Source: JBGSKV01 sp041740975 (lineage in GTDB: Bacteria; Bdellovibrionota_B; Oligoflexia; Oligoflexales; JALZUQ01). Taken from it: a DNA stretch of 51,747 bases. The notes under the pieces are model-generated. The model was not told the DNA's origin, ran no database searches, and saw nothing but the letters and a program-made list of their open reading frames with translations. The stretch covers positions 1-51,747 of the forward strand of contig JBGSKV010000028.1 of NCBI GenBank assembly GCA_041740975.1. Reading direction: 5' to 3'. This document shows, piece after piece, positions 1-9,104 of this stretch. Within the stretch, counting starts at the first letter, position 1. Every line of letters begins with the position of its first letter. The translations under genes and the position numbers were made by a program.

Positions 1-129
1 CAGCACTGTCTCCAGAGGGTACGCTTGCCTGTATAACCACGGGGATTTTTATTTGTAACAGAGCTCCTGCCCAGGCTTCGCTGGTGTTCGCGCGTCCTGC
101 GCTCACAACCCCCTCTGGAGACAGTGCTG
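1..129. repeat. 19-bp perfect inverted repeat around a 91-bp spacer
   Basis: Bases 1-19 (CAGCACTGTCTCCAGAGGG) are exactly the reverse complement of 111-129. The 91-bp spacer has no convincing ORF. The left arm begins at the first base of the window, so the repeat may be longer and the element may extend outward. It could be a MITE with terminal inverted repeats, or a long RNA stem; nothing in the spacer decides between them. It lies about 125 bp from the structured repeat at 254-450, so 1-458 as a whole looks like a repeat-rich intergenic region. Confidence 0.75.
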
Positions 130-253
130 GGAAGTTTTGCCCAACTCTTCGCAAAGTTCAAAATCTCCAACAGTGAGGCTCCGCCAAACTGGGTTGCCTC
201 AATCGAGCAACCGTTGCGGATGCAACCCGTGCGGGGCGCACTCGTGTGCGGAG

Positions 254-450
254 CCTCGCCGTCGCAGTTTTTACCCGATGGTTGGCTGGGACGGTTGAGC
301 CGGCTTGAATTTGGCTGGGCATTGAGGCTGCATCAGCCGACACCGCCCAGACAAATTCAAGCCGGGAGAACCGGACCAATCAAACATAGAAATGAGAACT
401 GTGAGTGTGAAAGGTGGAGCTGGATAACGTTACGGCCGCTTCGCGGCCGT
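254..450 (+). repeat. ~200-bp structured interspersed repeat, copy 1
   Basis: This stretch matches the reverse complement of 36291-36490 over nearly its whole length, close to 90% identity by eye. Internally, 14 bases ending in CTTGAATTTG (about 299-315) pair perfectly with a segment near 351-366 (CAAATTCAAG plus CCGG). The element ends in a GC-rich palindrome, GGCCGC-TTC-GCGGCC, at 434-448, which is 10 bp from the stop codon of the ELWxxDGT gene. ORFs that cross it are not conserved: the frame open on the minus strand here meets TAA in copy 2. It is therefore a non-coding, folded repeat. Whether it is mobile or an RNA gene family is not shown by the sequence. Confidence 0.8.
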
Positions 451-458
451 TCAATAAA

Positions 459-3221
459 CTATAGTTCATCCCATGGGATCGTCAGTAATGTCGTACCTTG
501 ACCTACATCAGCTGCGATAAAAAGGTATTTGCTATTTTTGCCAATAACACTTGGATAGCTTCCTACCGGACCTTCTACGACGTCAATGAAGGCGCTGACT
601 TCACCATTGTGCCAGTATAATTCAAAGCCGACTTTTTGATTGTTCGCGGTGTAAAATAGTTTGTCATTGACTTCAACTACCGTATTCAAATCCACTTCAA
701 GATTCTTATCAAAAGTCCCCACGGATTCGAGGGGCCCCTCACCCTTAGCCAAATACATGCTTGATTTGCCACTCTTGTGCGCGGCAATAAACATAATCTG
801 ACTGTTGACGTAAAGAATGTCTGAAATCGCCACGACGTCATTTGGCGCTGTCGCTGCGAAGTCAATAATACGAGTGCCGACCGTTGTACCGTCCGACTCC
901 CAAATTTCAATATTATTATCGGGACGAAGCAATCCGAAATAGACTTTGTTATTAAAGTTAAACATTTTTTTACGTAGTAAAGTCGAACCTTCTGTCATAC
1001 TTTTGATCGGAGTGGAAATTCTGTCAGAGCCCATTGCAAAAAGTTGCATTTGGTTCTCAGCTCCTGGTTTCGCAAGGTAGAGCAGAAAGTCTTTATTAGT
1101 CTGAAGGCCAATTGGTTCAGAGCCATTGGTACCCAAATAGACATCGGCTGCGAGTTCAATAGTTTCTGTGTTATCGGGAATTCTGAATAATTCAACTCCA
1201 TGGGTCACTGAAAAACCCGAAACATAAATGGCGTCTTTAAACCTTGTAAAACTGGAAGGAATGAATAAGTTAACTCCAGGAACCTGCACGGACGTATTAC
1301 GGACTCCCTTTGTCATGTATATGCGTCGATTTCCGACATCCGCACCTCCAGATTGGTAATAGAAGGTATCACCTACCGTGATCGTATCGCTCCCGCTTTG
1401 CGAATTTGTCAGATAACCATAACTAAGCAAAGTACTCGCTGCCTGCTGCGTACCTTCGCTACTTCCATCCGTTTTCCAAACACTCGTACTGGCTTGGGTT
1501 GCATCGTTAACACCAAAATAGAAAGTTGAATCAGAATTCTTTCGAGACATAAACATCATCGAGTCTGCCACTGTACTCCTAAGTTCATGCACGACTCGCG
1601 TACCTGCAGTCGTCCCATCCGTACGCCACAATGCAGAGCCAGCTCGTACTGTTTTTGCACCAAAAAAGTATGTCTCGCCGATAAACACGCCGTTGTCCAC
1701 AAGTCGACGATTAATAACATGGAAGTCTTTCGTACCTGCCTTTGTGCCGTCGGTTATAAATAATTTCGATGCAAATCCGCCCGTTGAAACTCGGATGAGT
1801 CCTTTATTTCCGGCAATAGGAACTAAAGAGTTTGGAACTCCTGAATTTGAACCAGCCGCGAAATCAGACAACAAATAGGTACCTAGTGAAGTTCCGTCCG
1901 TTGCCCAAGCCTCAAAACCAGCATTGATATCTAAAGCTCGGAGGATCAACTTGCCATTGACGATTCCCATGCTGGTGATATTGGATGATCCCGTGCCTGG
2001 ATAAATATCTTTGACTAACTCTACCCCATCCTTAGCGTCGTTGAGTTTGTAAAGTTCTTGGCCGAACCCGGAAGTGACGCAAGTCATAAATAGACTATTC
2101 AAAGCCACTGTTAGCGGAATACACGATCCCGAAGTCGTCGTAGCTCCAAAATCGACGACCATCTTAGTTCCAGCCACTGTTCCATCTGTTTCAAAGAGTT
2201 CTGAACCAGTTGCAGGTGTATGGGCACGAAAATAGATTTTATTACCGAATTGCTTCAAACCGGATGGTGAACTGCTTGTTGTATTGGTTGTATCCGGGGA
2301 GATATTTACAAATTCTTTATCACCATCGATGGTAGTGGAGTAAACATTCGTTTTATAAAGTTCGAATCCAGTTTCGGGACGGTATGCCGAGAAATACACA
2401 TCACTACCTAGAATCGTAAATCCAGATGGACTAGAACCACCAGTACCTGTAACGAGATCAGCGAGGCGCCTGGTTTTGTCGGCTGTTCCGAGTGATCTCC
2501 AAGGCTCAGATCCGGAACCGTCGTTTGCCGCAAAATACAAGGCATAGGTACCATCCGGTGCTTTAATAGCTGTCAAGCCCGTAATATTCGAAGTTGTGAG
2601 CGGATGAATGTCTTTGACTAATTCGACGCCTTCACCTTTGATTTTGTACAACTCACGACCGATCGTCCCATTGTCAGCAAGAAAGAATAGATCCGGACCC
2701 ATGGGCGTCAGCTGAGCGATATTTGATTTTTGTGTACCTGGATATATGTCGGCGACTAATTTCGTTCCCTCGGGGGTACCGTTCGTACGCCAAAGCTCTG
2801 CTCCATGCACACCATCATCTGCAACAAAATAAACATGATTATTGTGGGCAATGAAGGAATAAGGATTTGAACTAAAAGGTCCAGGATAAATGTCTTTGAG
2901 CTGCTTTGTTCCTTGCGCAGTTCCGTCCGTAACCCACAACTCAATTCCGTATTGTTCCAAACCTTCATGCGGAAAAATAGTTAGATTGCCGATTTGCGCG
3001 CCTTGCTGATCTTGCAGAAGTGGCGCTAAGCCACCGATGGAGCTTTTTGTCGGTAATTCAATTTTTGAATAAAGAACTTTGATGTCGAGGGCGTTATTGT
3101 CAATTGTACCTGGAGGTGGTGGATCTTCCGCACCTACTGGCTTGGTTGTCTTAATGGAGTCAGGCGCACAACCAACCAAAACACCGATTAAGACGAAAAG
3201 TATGGAAAGTGATTTTTTCAT
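459..3221 (-). CDS. ELWxxDGT-repeat lipoprotein
   Basis: A 920-residue protein with a lipoprotein signal (hydrophobic residues 5-17, lipobox LVGC, lipidated Cys18). The rest is built of about fifteen repeats of roughly 45-55 residues with a core ELWxTDGTxxGT followed by ...DIYPG..SSNP, clearest at ELWVTDGTAQGT and ELWRTNGTPEGT. This is the ELWxxDGT repeat family, predicted to form beta-propeller-like modules on surface or secreted proteins. Function is unknown; adhesion or matrix binding is only a guess. Transcribed alone, divergent from the cyclase gene. A GC-rich palindrome from the 254-450 repeat lies 10 bp beyond the stop and could act as a terminator or 3' stabiliser. No frameshift seen. 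Confidence 0.9.
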   Translation of the reverse strand: MKKSLSILFVLIGVLVGCAPDSIKTTKPVGAEDPPPPGTIDNNALDIKVLYSKIELPTKSSIGGLAPLLQDQQGAQIGNLTIFPHEGLEQYGIELWVTDGTAQGTKQLKDIYPGPFSSNPYSFIAHNNHVYFVADDGVHGAELWRTNGTPEGTKLVADIYPGTQKSNIAQLTPMGPDLFFLADNGTIGRELYKIKGEGVELVKDIHPLTTSNITGLTAIKAPDGTYALYFAANDGSGSEPWRSLGTADKTRRLADLVTGTGGSSPSGFTILGSDVYFSAYRPETGFELYKTNVYSTTIDGDKEFVNISPDTTNTTSSSPSGLKQFGNKIYFRAHTPATGSELFETDGTVAGTKMVVDFGATTTSGSCIPLTVALNSLFMTCVTSGFGQELYKLNDAKDGVELVKDIYPGTGSSNITSMGIVNGKLILRALDINAGFEAWATDGTSLGTYLLSDFAAGSNSGVPNSLVPIAGNKGLIRVSTGGFASKLFITDGTKAGTKDFHVINRRLVDNGVFIGETYFFGAKTVRAGSALWRTDGTTAGTRVVHELRSTVADSMMFMSRKNSDSTFYFGVNDATQASTSVWKTDGSSEGTQQAASTLLSYGYLTNSQSGSDTITVGDTFYYQSGGADVGNRRIYMTKGVRNTSVQVPGVNLFIPSSFTRFKDAIYVSGFSVTHGVELFRIPDNTETIELAADVYLGTNGSEPIGLQTNKDFLLYLAKPGAENQMQLFAMGSDRISTPIKSMTEGSTLLRKKMFNFNNKVYFGLLRPDNNIEIWESDGTTVGTRIIDFAATAPNDVVAISDILYVNSQIMFIAAHKSGKSSMYLAKGEGPLESVGTFDKNLEVDLNTVVEVNDKLFYTANNQKVGFELYWHNGEVSAFIDVVEGPVGSYPSVIGKNSKYLFIAADVGQGTTLLTIPWDEL

Positions 3222-3524
3222 AACTTAAACCCCGTGCCTGATGGCCGAAAGCGGACTCTGGACCCACTTTTTTGAAAACGAATACAATGGACATAGCGGC
3301 ATTTGCTTGAAAAAGATGAAATGAAAACTGTTTACTCATGTAAAAACAGATGGTTAGACCACCTATCTGCTTGGCTTTTTGAACCCAGCATTCATCATTT
3401 GTCATCTTCCAAGGGGCAGGAAACAGAATAACCGTTGCACCAGCCCCCTAAAGAGACCTCGTTAAGCGCCGAATAGACTTAAAGAACGAAGACCTCATGA
3501 TCGTAAGATCCAGTTTGGGTTGGC
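3222..3524. other. intergenic region between divergent genes
   Basis: 303 bp separates the start codons of the ELWxxDGT gene (minus) and the CHASE2-cyclase gene (plus), so both promoters should lie here. I see no strong sigma70-type box pair and no clear inverted repeat that would be an operator. The 81-codon minus-strand ORF starting near 3405 overlaps the start of the lipoprotein gene in another frame, has no family features, and is probably spurious. Confidence 0.5.
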
Positions 3525-5903
3525 ATGAAAACTATTAAAAACATTCTCAACAAAACCGTTATGAACGCGAAAGCGTCTCGCGGCGTCAGTTGGTACAAAT
3601 CAGCCGACTTGAGAATTCGCGAAGCCATCGCCATTGCTACGGTGACGTTTTGCTTCTTCGCATTTCTTTACATGCGCCCAGTTGGGGCTCAAATCGAAAC
3701 CTCCGTACAACATCCTGCCGAGTTCAAACTTCGATCGAAGTTAAAAAAAGAGCCAGTTATTAGTCCTCGCATCAAAGTATTTGCCCTTGACGACAACGTC
3801 ACTGCCAAGCTCAATGCGACCGATTTTAGTTTAAAAGACTGGGCAAATATCATTGAGAAACTTGACAAACTTTCACCGAAAGCTATTTTTGTCGATAAAC
3901 TTTTCGGCTTGCCTATGGGTTTAGAGGATCACAAATCGTTTTCTAATCGGATCAGTGCAATGGGCGCTCCGATTGTCGCTGCGGTCTATTGGCGCGAAGA
4001 CGAACTCAAAAATAGCGAAGAAATTCTCTTACGGAAACGTCCAGAATACTCCATTCTGAGTAGCATGCTGAGTGATACCAAAGATCTGCGCCAAATTGAC
4101 TGGCTAAAAATTGATGGCGGTCACTTTTACGGACCACACCCTGCCATTCGCGATTCATTCCGACATCTAGGCCAGATAAACTACGATTCCAATGGATTCG
4201 TGAAGCCGTTTTATCGCACCGATCGCGAATACGCGGTGCCCCATTTGGCCCTGTTCGCATCAGACCTCATTCAGCTGGATAAAGCTGGATTGTTTCTTGA
4301 TGATCAACTGGTACCACTAGACCGATTTGGTCGTATTCCGATCAACCTCACCAATGTTAACGCGAAATCATTTCGCCATCTCGTTCATTCATCGCCTGAA
4401 GTCATTGCCGACCAAGCCGGCGTACGCCCGGACGATTTTATTTTGATCATTCCAAACTTCTATACGGGTAACGCTGATATCTGGGATACACCGGCTGGCA
4501 AAATGCCAGGTGGATTTATCATTGCGTCCATGATCAATAGTGTCATCACAAAAAACTGGATTCGCCCAGCCCGCCATGGCATCGTCTGGCTGTTCGTATC
4601 CGTCCTTATTGGCGCGTTATGTGTATTCTACCTGCAAGCCAGAATGTTTTGGATTGTCGAAATTTTCGTAAATATCGCCATCATGTGGGTTGGGCTTATT
4701 GCTTTTACCTATTTCAATGTCCAAGTTCCGTGGCTCTTCAGTATATTATGTTTTTCGACCTGTTCGCTGGTCCTCTTCGCTAAGCGTAGCTGGGTATCAG
4801 AAGAGAAATCGCTTAAACTTCGCGATGCTTTTGAAGGAAACATACCTCCAGAACATTTGGACAAAGTCCTCAATAGCCCGACGCAACTCGCACTCGAAGC
4901 TCGCTCTGAAATCCTAACCATTATGTCGATTGATCTCGTAGGTTTCTCGGATTTTTACGAAACAAGCCCTCCGCACCAAACCTTTCAGGTGCTGCGATCG
5001 ATCTTTCAGGATTTTGCATCGATAGCCCATCGACATGGCGGCATCGCCGACAAGACGCATGACAAGGGATTCATCTTCTACTTTGGATACGACTTGTTCG
5101 GTCAAGGTGCTGAGAAGAAAGATCATGCCGATAGTGCACTTGACTGCGCGTTCGAAATCATGAAGGCTTACGTCGACAAACAGATGAAAATATATGAAGA
5201 GCACAAAAGCATACCTTATCCGGTGCGTATCGGTATCAATACGGCGTCCGTTTTCATTGGTGACCTTGGTGGTCAAAGAAAAATCGACTTTAGTATCATT
5301 GGCTATGGCATCAGTGACGCAAAAAAACTGGAACGCCTTTGCAACGACTACATGATTATTATTAGTAGCAATACCAAAAACTTCTTAACGAGAAGCCATA
5401 ACCGACTTCGCGTCAATCGCCGAATCAGCGGTAAAAAACAGTTAAAAGAGAACTTGGAAGCATTTGAATACGATGCTTTCTTAGAAGTTCCATCCGTTAA
5501 GCAACAAGCTATTAACAACTTCCGAAAACTTGTAAACCTGGAACGACTCTCACCTCGACAGTACCTACCAGAGTCTTTGCGTTTAGAAGTACGCACGGGT
5601 GAGGGTGTGGCGCGTCTGGTTGACTTCTCACATCGTGGACTAGGCATCCTAGGATACTTCTATGCTGCCAAAGGCGAAACCATCACCGTAGAACTCATAT
5701 TCAACGGTAAGAAGTTTTTTGACTCTGTAGACAACGTCAAAGTCGGCCAGCTCAAATGCCGCGTGATGTGGAGCTATCCTGATAAGAATCTATACCGCCA
5801 CGGTTTGGAAGTTATCAACCTTACGGACGAACTTGCAAACTTACTCGAGCAGACTCTCGCCCGCGTTGCCAATACGGCAAATCGACTACGAAAAAGCTCG
5901 TAG
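3525..5903 (+). CDS. CHASE2 / class III cyclase / PilZ sensor protein, cyclase site degenerate
   Basis: A 792-residue membrane receptor. Order: N-terminal TM (about 32-51); extracytoplasmic CHASE2-type sensor (about 58-345); three TMs (about 351-372, 375-395, 402-420), the usual CHASE2 topology; class III nucleotide cyclase domain (about 462-640); C-terminal PilZ-like domain (about 676-785, D700-x-S702-x-x-G705). Both metal-binding Asp of the cyclase are present (D470 in SIDLVGFS, D513 in KTHDKG). The GDxVNxAxRL segment reads GYGISDAKKL (593-602), so the transition-state Asn and Arg are Ser597 and Lys601, and the base-recognition Asp position is Tyr594. It may be a weak, altered or inactive cyclase. 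The PilZ RxxxR motif is also incomplete. Inference: a sensor linking an external signal with cyclic-nucleotide and possibly c-di-GMP control. Confidence 0.87.
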   Translation: MKTIKNILNKTVMNAKASRGVSWYKSADLRIREAIAIATVTFCFFAFLYMRPVGAQIETSVQHPAEFKLRSKLKKEPVISPRIKVFALDDNVTAKLNATDFSLKDWANIIEKLDKLSPKAIFVDKLFGLPMGLEDHKSFSNRISAMGAPIVAAVYWREDELKNSEEILLRKRPEYSILSSMLSDTKDLRQIDWLKIDGGHFYGPHPAIRDSFRHLGQINYDSNGFVKPFYRTDREYAVPHLALFASDLIQLDKAGLFLDDQLVPLDRFGRIPINLTNVNAKSFRHLVHSSPEVIADQAGVRPDDFILIIPNFYTGNADIWDTPAGKMPGGFIIASMINSVITKNWIRPARHGIVWLFVSVLIGALCVFYLQARMFWIVEIFVNIAIMWVGLIAFTYFNVQVPWLFSILCFSTCSLVLFAKRSWVSEEKSLKLRDAFEGNIPPEHLDKVLNSPTQLALEARSEILTIMSIDLVGFSDFYETSPPHQTFQVLRSIFQDFASIAHRHGGIADKTHDKGFIFYFGYDLFGQGAEKKDHADSALDCAFEIMKAYVDKQMKIYEEHKSIPYPVRIGINTASVFIGDLGGQRKIDFSIIGYGISDAKKLERLCNDYMIIISSNTKNFLTRSHNRLRVNRRISGKKQLKENLEAFEYDAFLEVPSVKQQAINNFRKLVNLERLSPRQYLPESLRLEVRTGEGVARLVDFSHRGLGILGYFYAAKGETITVELIFNGKKFFDSVDNVKVGQLKCRVMWSYPDKNLYRHGLEVINLTDELANLLEQTLARVANTANRLRKSS

Positions 5904-6121
5904 AATTTCCTTATCTTCGAATGAAAATTTAATGAACCCATATTTTTTACAGAACTAACCCCTCCAATTATCTGAAATCACTGATTAATAAGGGACATTA
6001 TCAAAAACACCTTAAAGTTAAGGCCTTTTTCGTCCGAGGCTCGCAGTGATGCTTGGCAGAATCGGCAAAGTATCAGCCAAAAACAAGCAGTCATCGCTTC
6101 CAAGACTTAGAGGAGTTTTTT

Positions 6122-7219
6122 ATGAGATCTTTAGCTGCGCTCGCGTTGAGCTTTACACTGGTCGGCTGCGGTAGTCAGCTTGGTCGTCATTCTCCATCTG
6201 GGTACACACCAAATAAAGACAGCGATGCCATTGCTGGATCTTGCCAAATTGCTCAACCCACAGCTGAACAAGCGGCTAAAGGTTACAAGAGCCTCAACAT
6301 TAATGATCTTTCGGTCCTTGATGCTGAGAAAAATTCAATGTCACTTTGTGATTTTATGAAGAAGAACGATCTGAACGTGGCCGTTTTTCAGTTTGCCGGC
6401 GTACTCTGTTCATCTTGCCAAGTGGAAGCCCAGTACTTTCAAGGCGAGTTCGCGAAGAAAACTTTCGATAAAGCGAAGCATGTTGTTGTTCTGACAGACT
6501 ACTTAGAGGATTACTCTGAAGAACAGTTCCAAGGCTTCATGACAAAGTTCTCGCCTGACAGCTTACGCACTCACGACCCGCGCGCCGCACTTTGGAAAGC
6601 CCTGTCCATCAATCCAAAAGAACCTACTCGCCCCACTGTAGTCGCCGTTGACAATAAAGGTATTGGCCTTCTTATTAATCAAGAAGGGGCAGCCGTCGAA
6701 CCCATCATGGATGCAGTGGAAGACCTCGCGATACCAAGTTCAGAAGATCAAAACCCAGAAGAACCAGCCGAAGAAGACGATGGCTTAAGCCCACTTGAAC
6801 TTTCTGACGAACAAAACTTCAGCATTAGTGATGCCGCGGGCAAAGCAATGAAACTAGCTGATGTCTTCAAAGCAGAATATATGATCATCGACGTTTCTCA
6901 ATTCTATTGCACTTACTGCAAACAAATCGCTGACGCTAAACAAAAAGACACTGAGTTCCAAGAGATGATGGCCGGCACAAAATGCCGCTTTGGCATTATG
7001 CTGCCAACCCGCGATCAGAGTTCTTGGATGGGACGCTACCCTGCCAGTTCATTCATTGGCAAGACTAGCTTCTTCACAAGCTCGCAAGGGTCGATTGGAC
7101 CAGCTTTTGGTGTGTCGATTAGCGGCATTCCGCATCTCTTCATGATCGACCGCAAAGGTAATGTTGTCGACGAACAGACGGGCGGCATGCCGGCTAAGGT
7201 CAAGACACTTTGTAAGTAA
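6122..7219 (+). CDS. lipoprotein with two tandem thioredoxin-fold domains
   Basis: 365 residues from the ATG at 6122, chosen over an in-frame codon at 6053 because GAGGAG lies 7-12 bases upstream and the protein then begins with a lipoprotein signal (MRSLAALALSFTLVGCGS). Two redoxin/AhpC-type domains follow: the first with CSSC in VLCSSCQVE (near residue 95), the second with CTYC in QFYCTYCKQ (near residue 265), joined by an acidic Glu/Pro linker. Two redox-active CxxC sites suggest a periplasmic disulfide relay. First gene of a run of four with short gaps (36 bp to the next). Exact electron donor and target are unknown. Confidence 0.8.
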   Translation: MRSLAALALSFTLVGCGSQLGRHSPSGYTPNKDSDAIAGSCQIAQPTAEQAAKGYKSLNINDLSVLDAEKNSMSLCDFMKKNDLNVAVFQFAGVLCSSCQVEAQYFQGEFAKKTFDKAKHVVVLTDYLEDYSEEQFQGFMTKFSPDSLRTHDPRAALWKALSINPKEPTRPTVVAVDNKGIGLLINQEGAAVEPIMDAVEDLAIPSSEDQNPEEPAEEDDGLSPLELSDEQNFSISDAAGKAMKLADVFKAEYMIIDVSQFYCTYCKQIADAKQKDTEFQEMMAGTKCRFGIMLPTRDQSSWMGRYPASSFIGKTSFFTSSQGSIGPAFGVSISGIPHLFMIDRKGNVVDEQTGGMPAKVKTLCK

Positions 7220-7255
7220 TCGCACTGGTTCGTTCGTATTTTTAGAGGATTTTTT

Positions 7256-7753
7256 ATGAAAATTTTGTCGGGACTTTGTTCTTTGCTTTTAGTTTCTACG
7301 GTGGCATTTGGATCAAGCGCCAGCTTACCAAAAGACTTCAAACTGAAAGGATTGACGGAAAAGAAAACGATGCAAATGAAAAACATCAGAAACGATACGA
7401 CAGTGCTGCAGTTTTGGGCCTCTTGGTGCACAGGCTGCGGTAAAAATATGGAAGTCCTTTCGCAATTAAAAAAGAAAATGGGACCCGATAATTTTAACTT
7501 CGTACCGGTTAGTGTTGATGAGAGCAAGGCTCAGGCTTTGGCCTACTTTGACGGCAAGCCCAACAGCATCAAGAAACTGAAAGAACTATCTTACTTAGAC
7601 GTCGACGCCAAACTTGCGACCAAACTTAATATTGGTTCCTTACCGGCGCTGGTCGTTGTGGATCGCAACGGGAAGATTTTATCACGGATGTCTGGTCACC
7701 TTGGCCAGGCCGAAGTGAACAAGCTCAAAGGTGTTATCAAGGAGAGCAAATAA
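7256..7753 (+). CDS. TlpA-like periplasmic thioredoxin
   Basis: 165 residues with a cleavable signal peptide (MKILSGLCSLLLVSTVAFGSSA) and a single thioredoxin-fold domain of the TlpA/ResA type. The active site is FWASWCTGCGKN, with CTGC in the WCxxC context; a cis-Pro is present in GSLPALVVVDRNG. GAGGA lies just upstream of the ATG. The stop codon overlaps the next start as TAATG, so the next gene is translationally coupled. In this four-gene operon it probably reduces disulfides of an exported partner; thioredoxin-DUF4266-DUF3570 gene runs are known in other proteobacteria. Confidence 0.87.
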   Translation: MKILSGLCSLLLVSTVAFGSSASLPKDFKLKGLTEKKTMQMKNIRNDTTVLQFWASWCTGCGKNMEVLSQLKKKMGPDNFNFVPVSVDESKAQALAYFDGKPNSIKKLKELSYLDVDAKLATKLNIGSLPALVVVDRNGKILSRMSGHLGQAEVNKLKGVIKESK

Positions 7754-7986
7754 TGCGAAACTTTCGCTTTATGAGTTTGTTGATTGGAGTTGTGTTTGTG
7801 AGCGCGGCCTGTAACACGACCGCTATTCGCTTTCGCAAAGCAAAACTTCTTGATGCCACTATGGACCCTGCCAAAACCACCACTGCTGCGGAATCACAAA
7901 ACACCGAACCTTTCGGCTGGCATGAACGTGCCGCTACGGGTTCCGCTTCTTCATTCGGAAGCTCATGTCCAACTTGCGGAACCTAA
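7753..7986 (+). CDS. small DUF4266-type lipoprotein
   Basis: 77 residues. N-terminal lipobox VSAAC (Cys20), then a short mature chain with the pattern DATMDP....HERAATGSASSFGSSCPTCGT, matching the family often annotated DUF4266 (DPxM near the N terminus, a conserved His/Arg/Glu stretch, Gly/Ser-rich end with two Cys). The terminal CPTC is a possible thioredoxin substrate or metal site. It starts inside the stop codon of the thioredoxin gene and ends 3 bp before the barrel gene, so the three are tightly coupled. Function unknown. Confidence 0.75.
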   Translation: MRNFRFMSLLIGVVFVSAACNTTAIRFRKAKLLDATMDPAKTTTAAESQNTEPFGWHERAATGSASSFGSSCPTCGT

Positions 7987-7989
7987 TTT

Positions 7990-9039
7990 ATGGCCAATTT
8001 TAATCTCAAAACTTACAGTATCGCCTTCATGGCTGGAGTTGCAGTCCTTCTGCAAAGCACATATGCGCTGTCGGCATCATCAACACATCGTGCCGATGTG
8101 GCGGGCTCAGTCTATCAAGACGATCTCTATACAGTCACGAACTCAAGTGCAGCCTACAGCCTTAACACTTCCAAGATTTTTGCCAAGCAAGGCCGCGAGA
8201 CTGGTCTTGGGCTTAACATCACGAATAAGAGTATCAGTCTCAATGAAACCGACGCACGTTCTTTGGAGCTTTTGGGCGGCAATGAAAGCATCAACGTGCT
8301 TGGCGCCAGCTTAAGTTTGGATCAAGGTATAGCCGTTGGGACTTCTGTGGGAGTCTTTGGCGGAATCCAAGACAGTCCCGTGAATGGTTCGCAATACTTT
8401 GGTGGCCGCGTCTCGCAATGGTGGTTACACGATACGATCCAAACTTCTTTAGAAATACGCAAAAACAATATGGAGCAAGAATCCTTGGATTTTACCGATG
8501 TTGATGGCAAACGGATCATTACTCCGGATCAAATCGAAGGTACCAACATTGGTTTGCAGGTCACCCATATGGCGACGACTTCCACGATTATGAAATACGG
8601 TTATTCATTGACACAGCGAACAGATCGTCCAAGCGCTTGGTCAGGATTCGCGGAAGGCCGCCAGTATATTACGCCAGCGAAGGGCGCCGTTCATCTAAAC
8701 TATAGCTATTATTCTAATGTTGGCAAAATTCAACCGATCACAGACTACGGTACTGTTGAGGCTCATTCGGCCGCGTTAACTTGGAAGCAAAAACTAGGTA
8801 AGCGTACGTTGTGGTCGGCCGGCTATCGCTTTCACTATGAAACAGAAGATCCACGCGCCGTGGAAAGTGACTTTAAGCATGTTGGTAGTGATTACTATTT
8901 TACCTCCGCAGCTTACCGCTTAGCGCGTCAGCCTTGGAGCCAATCCACATCCGAAATTTCGGCTCTTGCCGGATATTATATGTCTAACGAACCGGCCAAA
9001 GGGTATATCTTTGGTTTGGGTTTGACCTACTTCTTGTAA
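7990..9039 (+). CDS. DUF3570-type outer-membrane beta-barrel
   Basis: 349 residues with a signal peptide (to about ALSASS, residue 31), then alternating amphipathic strands and a C-terminal aromatic residue region (GLGLTYFL) typical of outer-membrane barrels. The start of the mature chain (HRADVAGSVYQDD) and its position directly after a DUF4266 lipoprotein and a thioredoxin match the DUF3570 family. Role unproven; the conserved neighbourhood suggests an outer-membrane component that needs redox-assisted assembly or handles a metal or cofactor. Only 3 bp separates it from the upstream stop. It converges on ybbP at 9105. Confidence 0.75.
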   Translation: MANFNLKTYSIAFMAGVAVLLQSTYALSASSTHRADVAGSVYQDDLYTVTNSSAAYSLNTSKIFAKQGRETGLGLNITNKSISLNETDARSLELLGGNESINVLGASLSLDQGIAVGTSVGVFGGIQDSPVNGSQYFGGRVSQWWLHDTIQTSLEIRKNNMEQESLDFTDVDGKRIITPDQIEGTNIGLQVTHMATTSTIMKYGYSLTQRTDRPSAWSGFAEGRQYITPAKGAVHLNYSYYSNVGKIQPITDYGTVEAHSAALTWKQKLGKRTLWSAGYRFHYETEDPRAVESDFKHVGSDYYFTSAAYRLARQPWSQSTSEISALAGYYMSNEPAKGYIFGLGLTYFL

Positions 9040-9071
9040 AAATTTCTACATAACTCTAAAGCGCAGCTATT

Positions 9072-9098
9072 GTCATCCAGAGCGAAGCGAAGGATGAC
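9072..9098. repeat. REP-like palindrome (GTCATCC...GGATGAC)
   Basis: GTCATCC at 9072-9078 pairs with GGATGAC at 9092-9098 across a loop AGAGCGAAGCGAA. It sits in the 65-bp gap between the convergent DUF3570 and ybbP genes. Related sequences occur near 14537, 20431-20456 and 26493-26555, so this is one member of a dispersed palindromic family. It may also act as a weak terminator for both strands. Confidence 0.65.
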
Positions 9099-9104
9099 GG
9101 AGAG

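Noticed and set aside
124..501. 125-codon plus-strand ORF and the 73-codon minus-strand ORF at 158-379
   Set aside because: Both cross the non-coding structured repeat; the minus frame meets a stop in copy 2 and neither has family features or a good ribosome site.
3160..3405. 81-codon minus-strand ORF over the ELWxxDGT start
   Set aside because: Overlaps the signal peptide region in another frame and has no recognisable features.
6053..6121. Upstream in-frame start for the double-thioredoxin lipoprotein
   Set aside because: The ATG at 6122 has GAGGAG and yields a proper lipoprotein signal; the extension would bury it.
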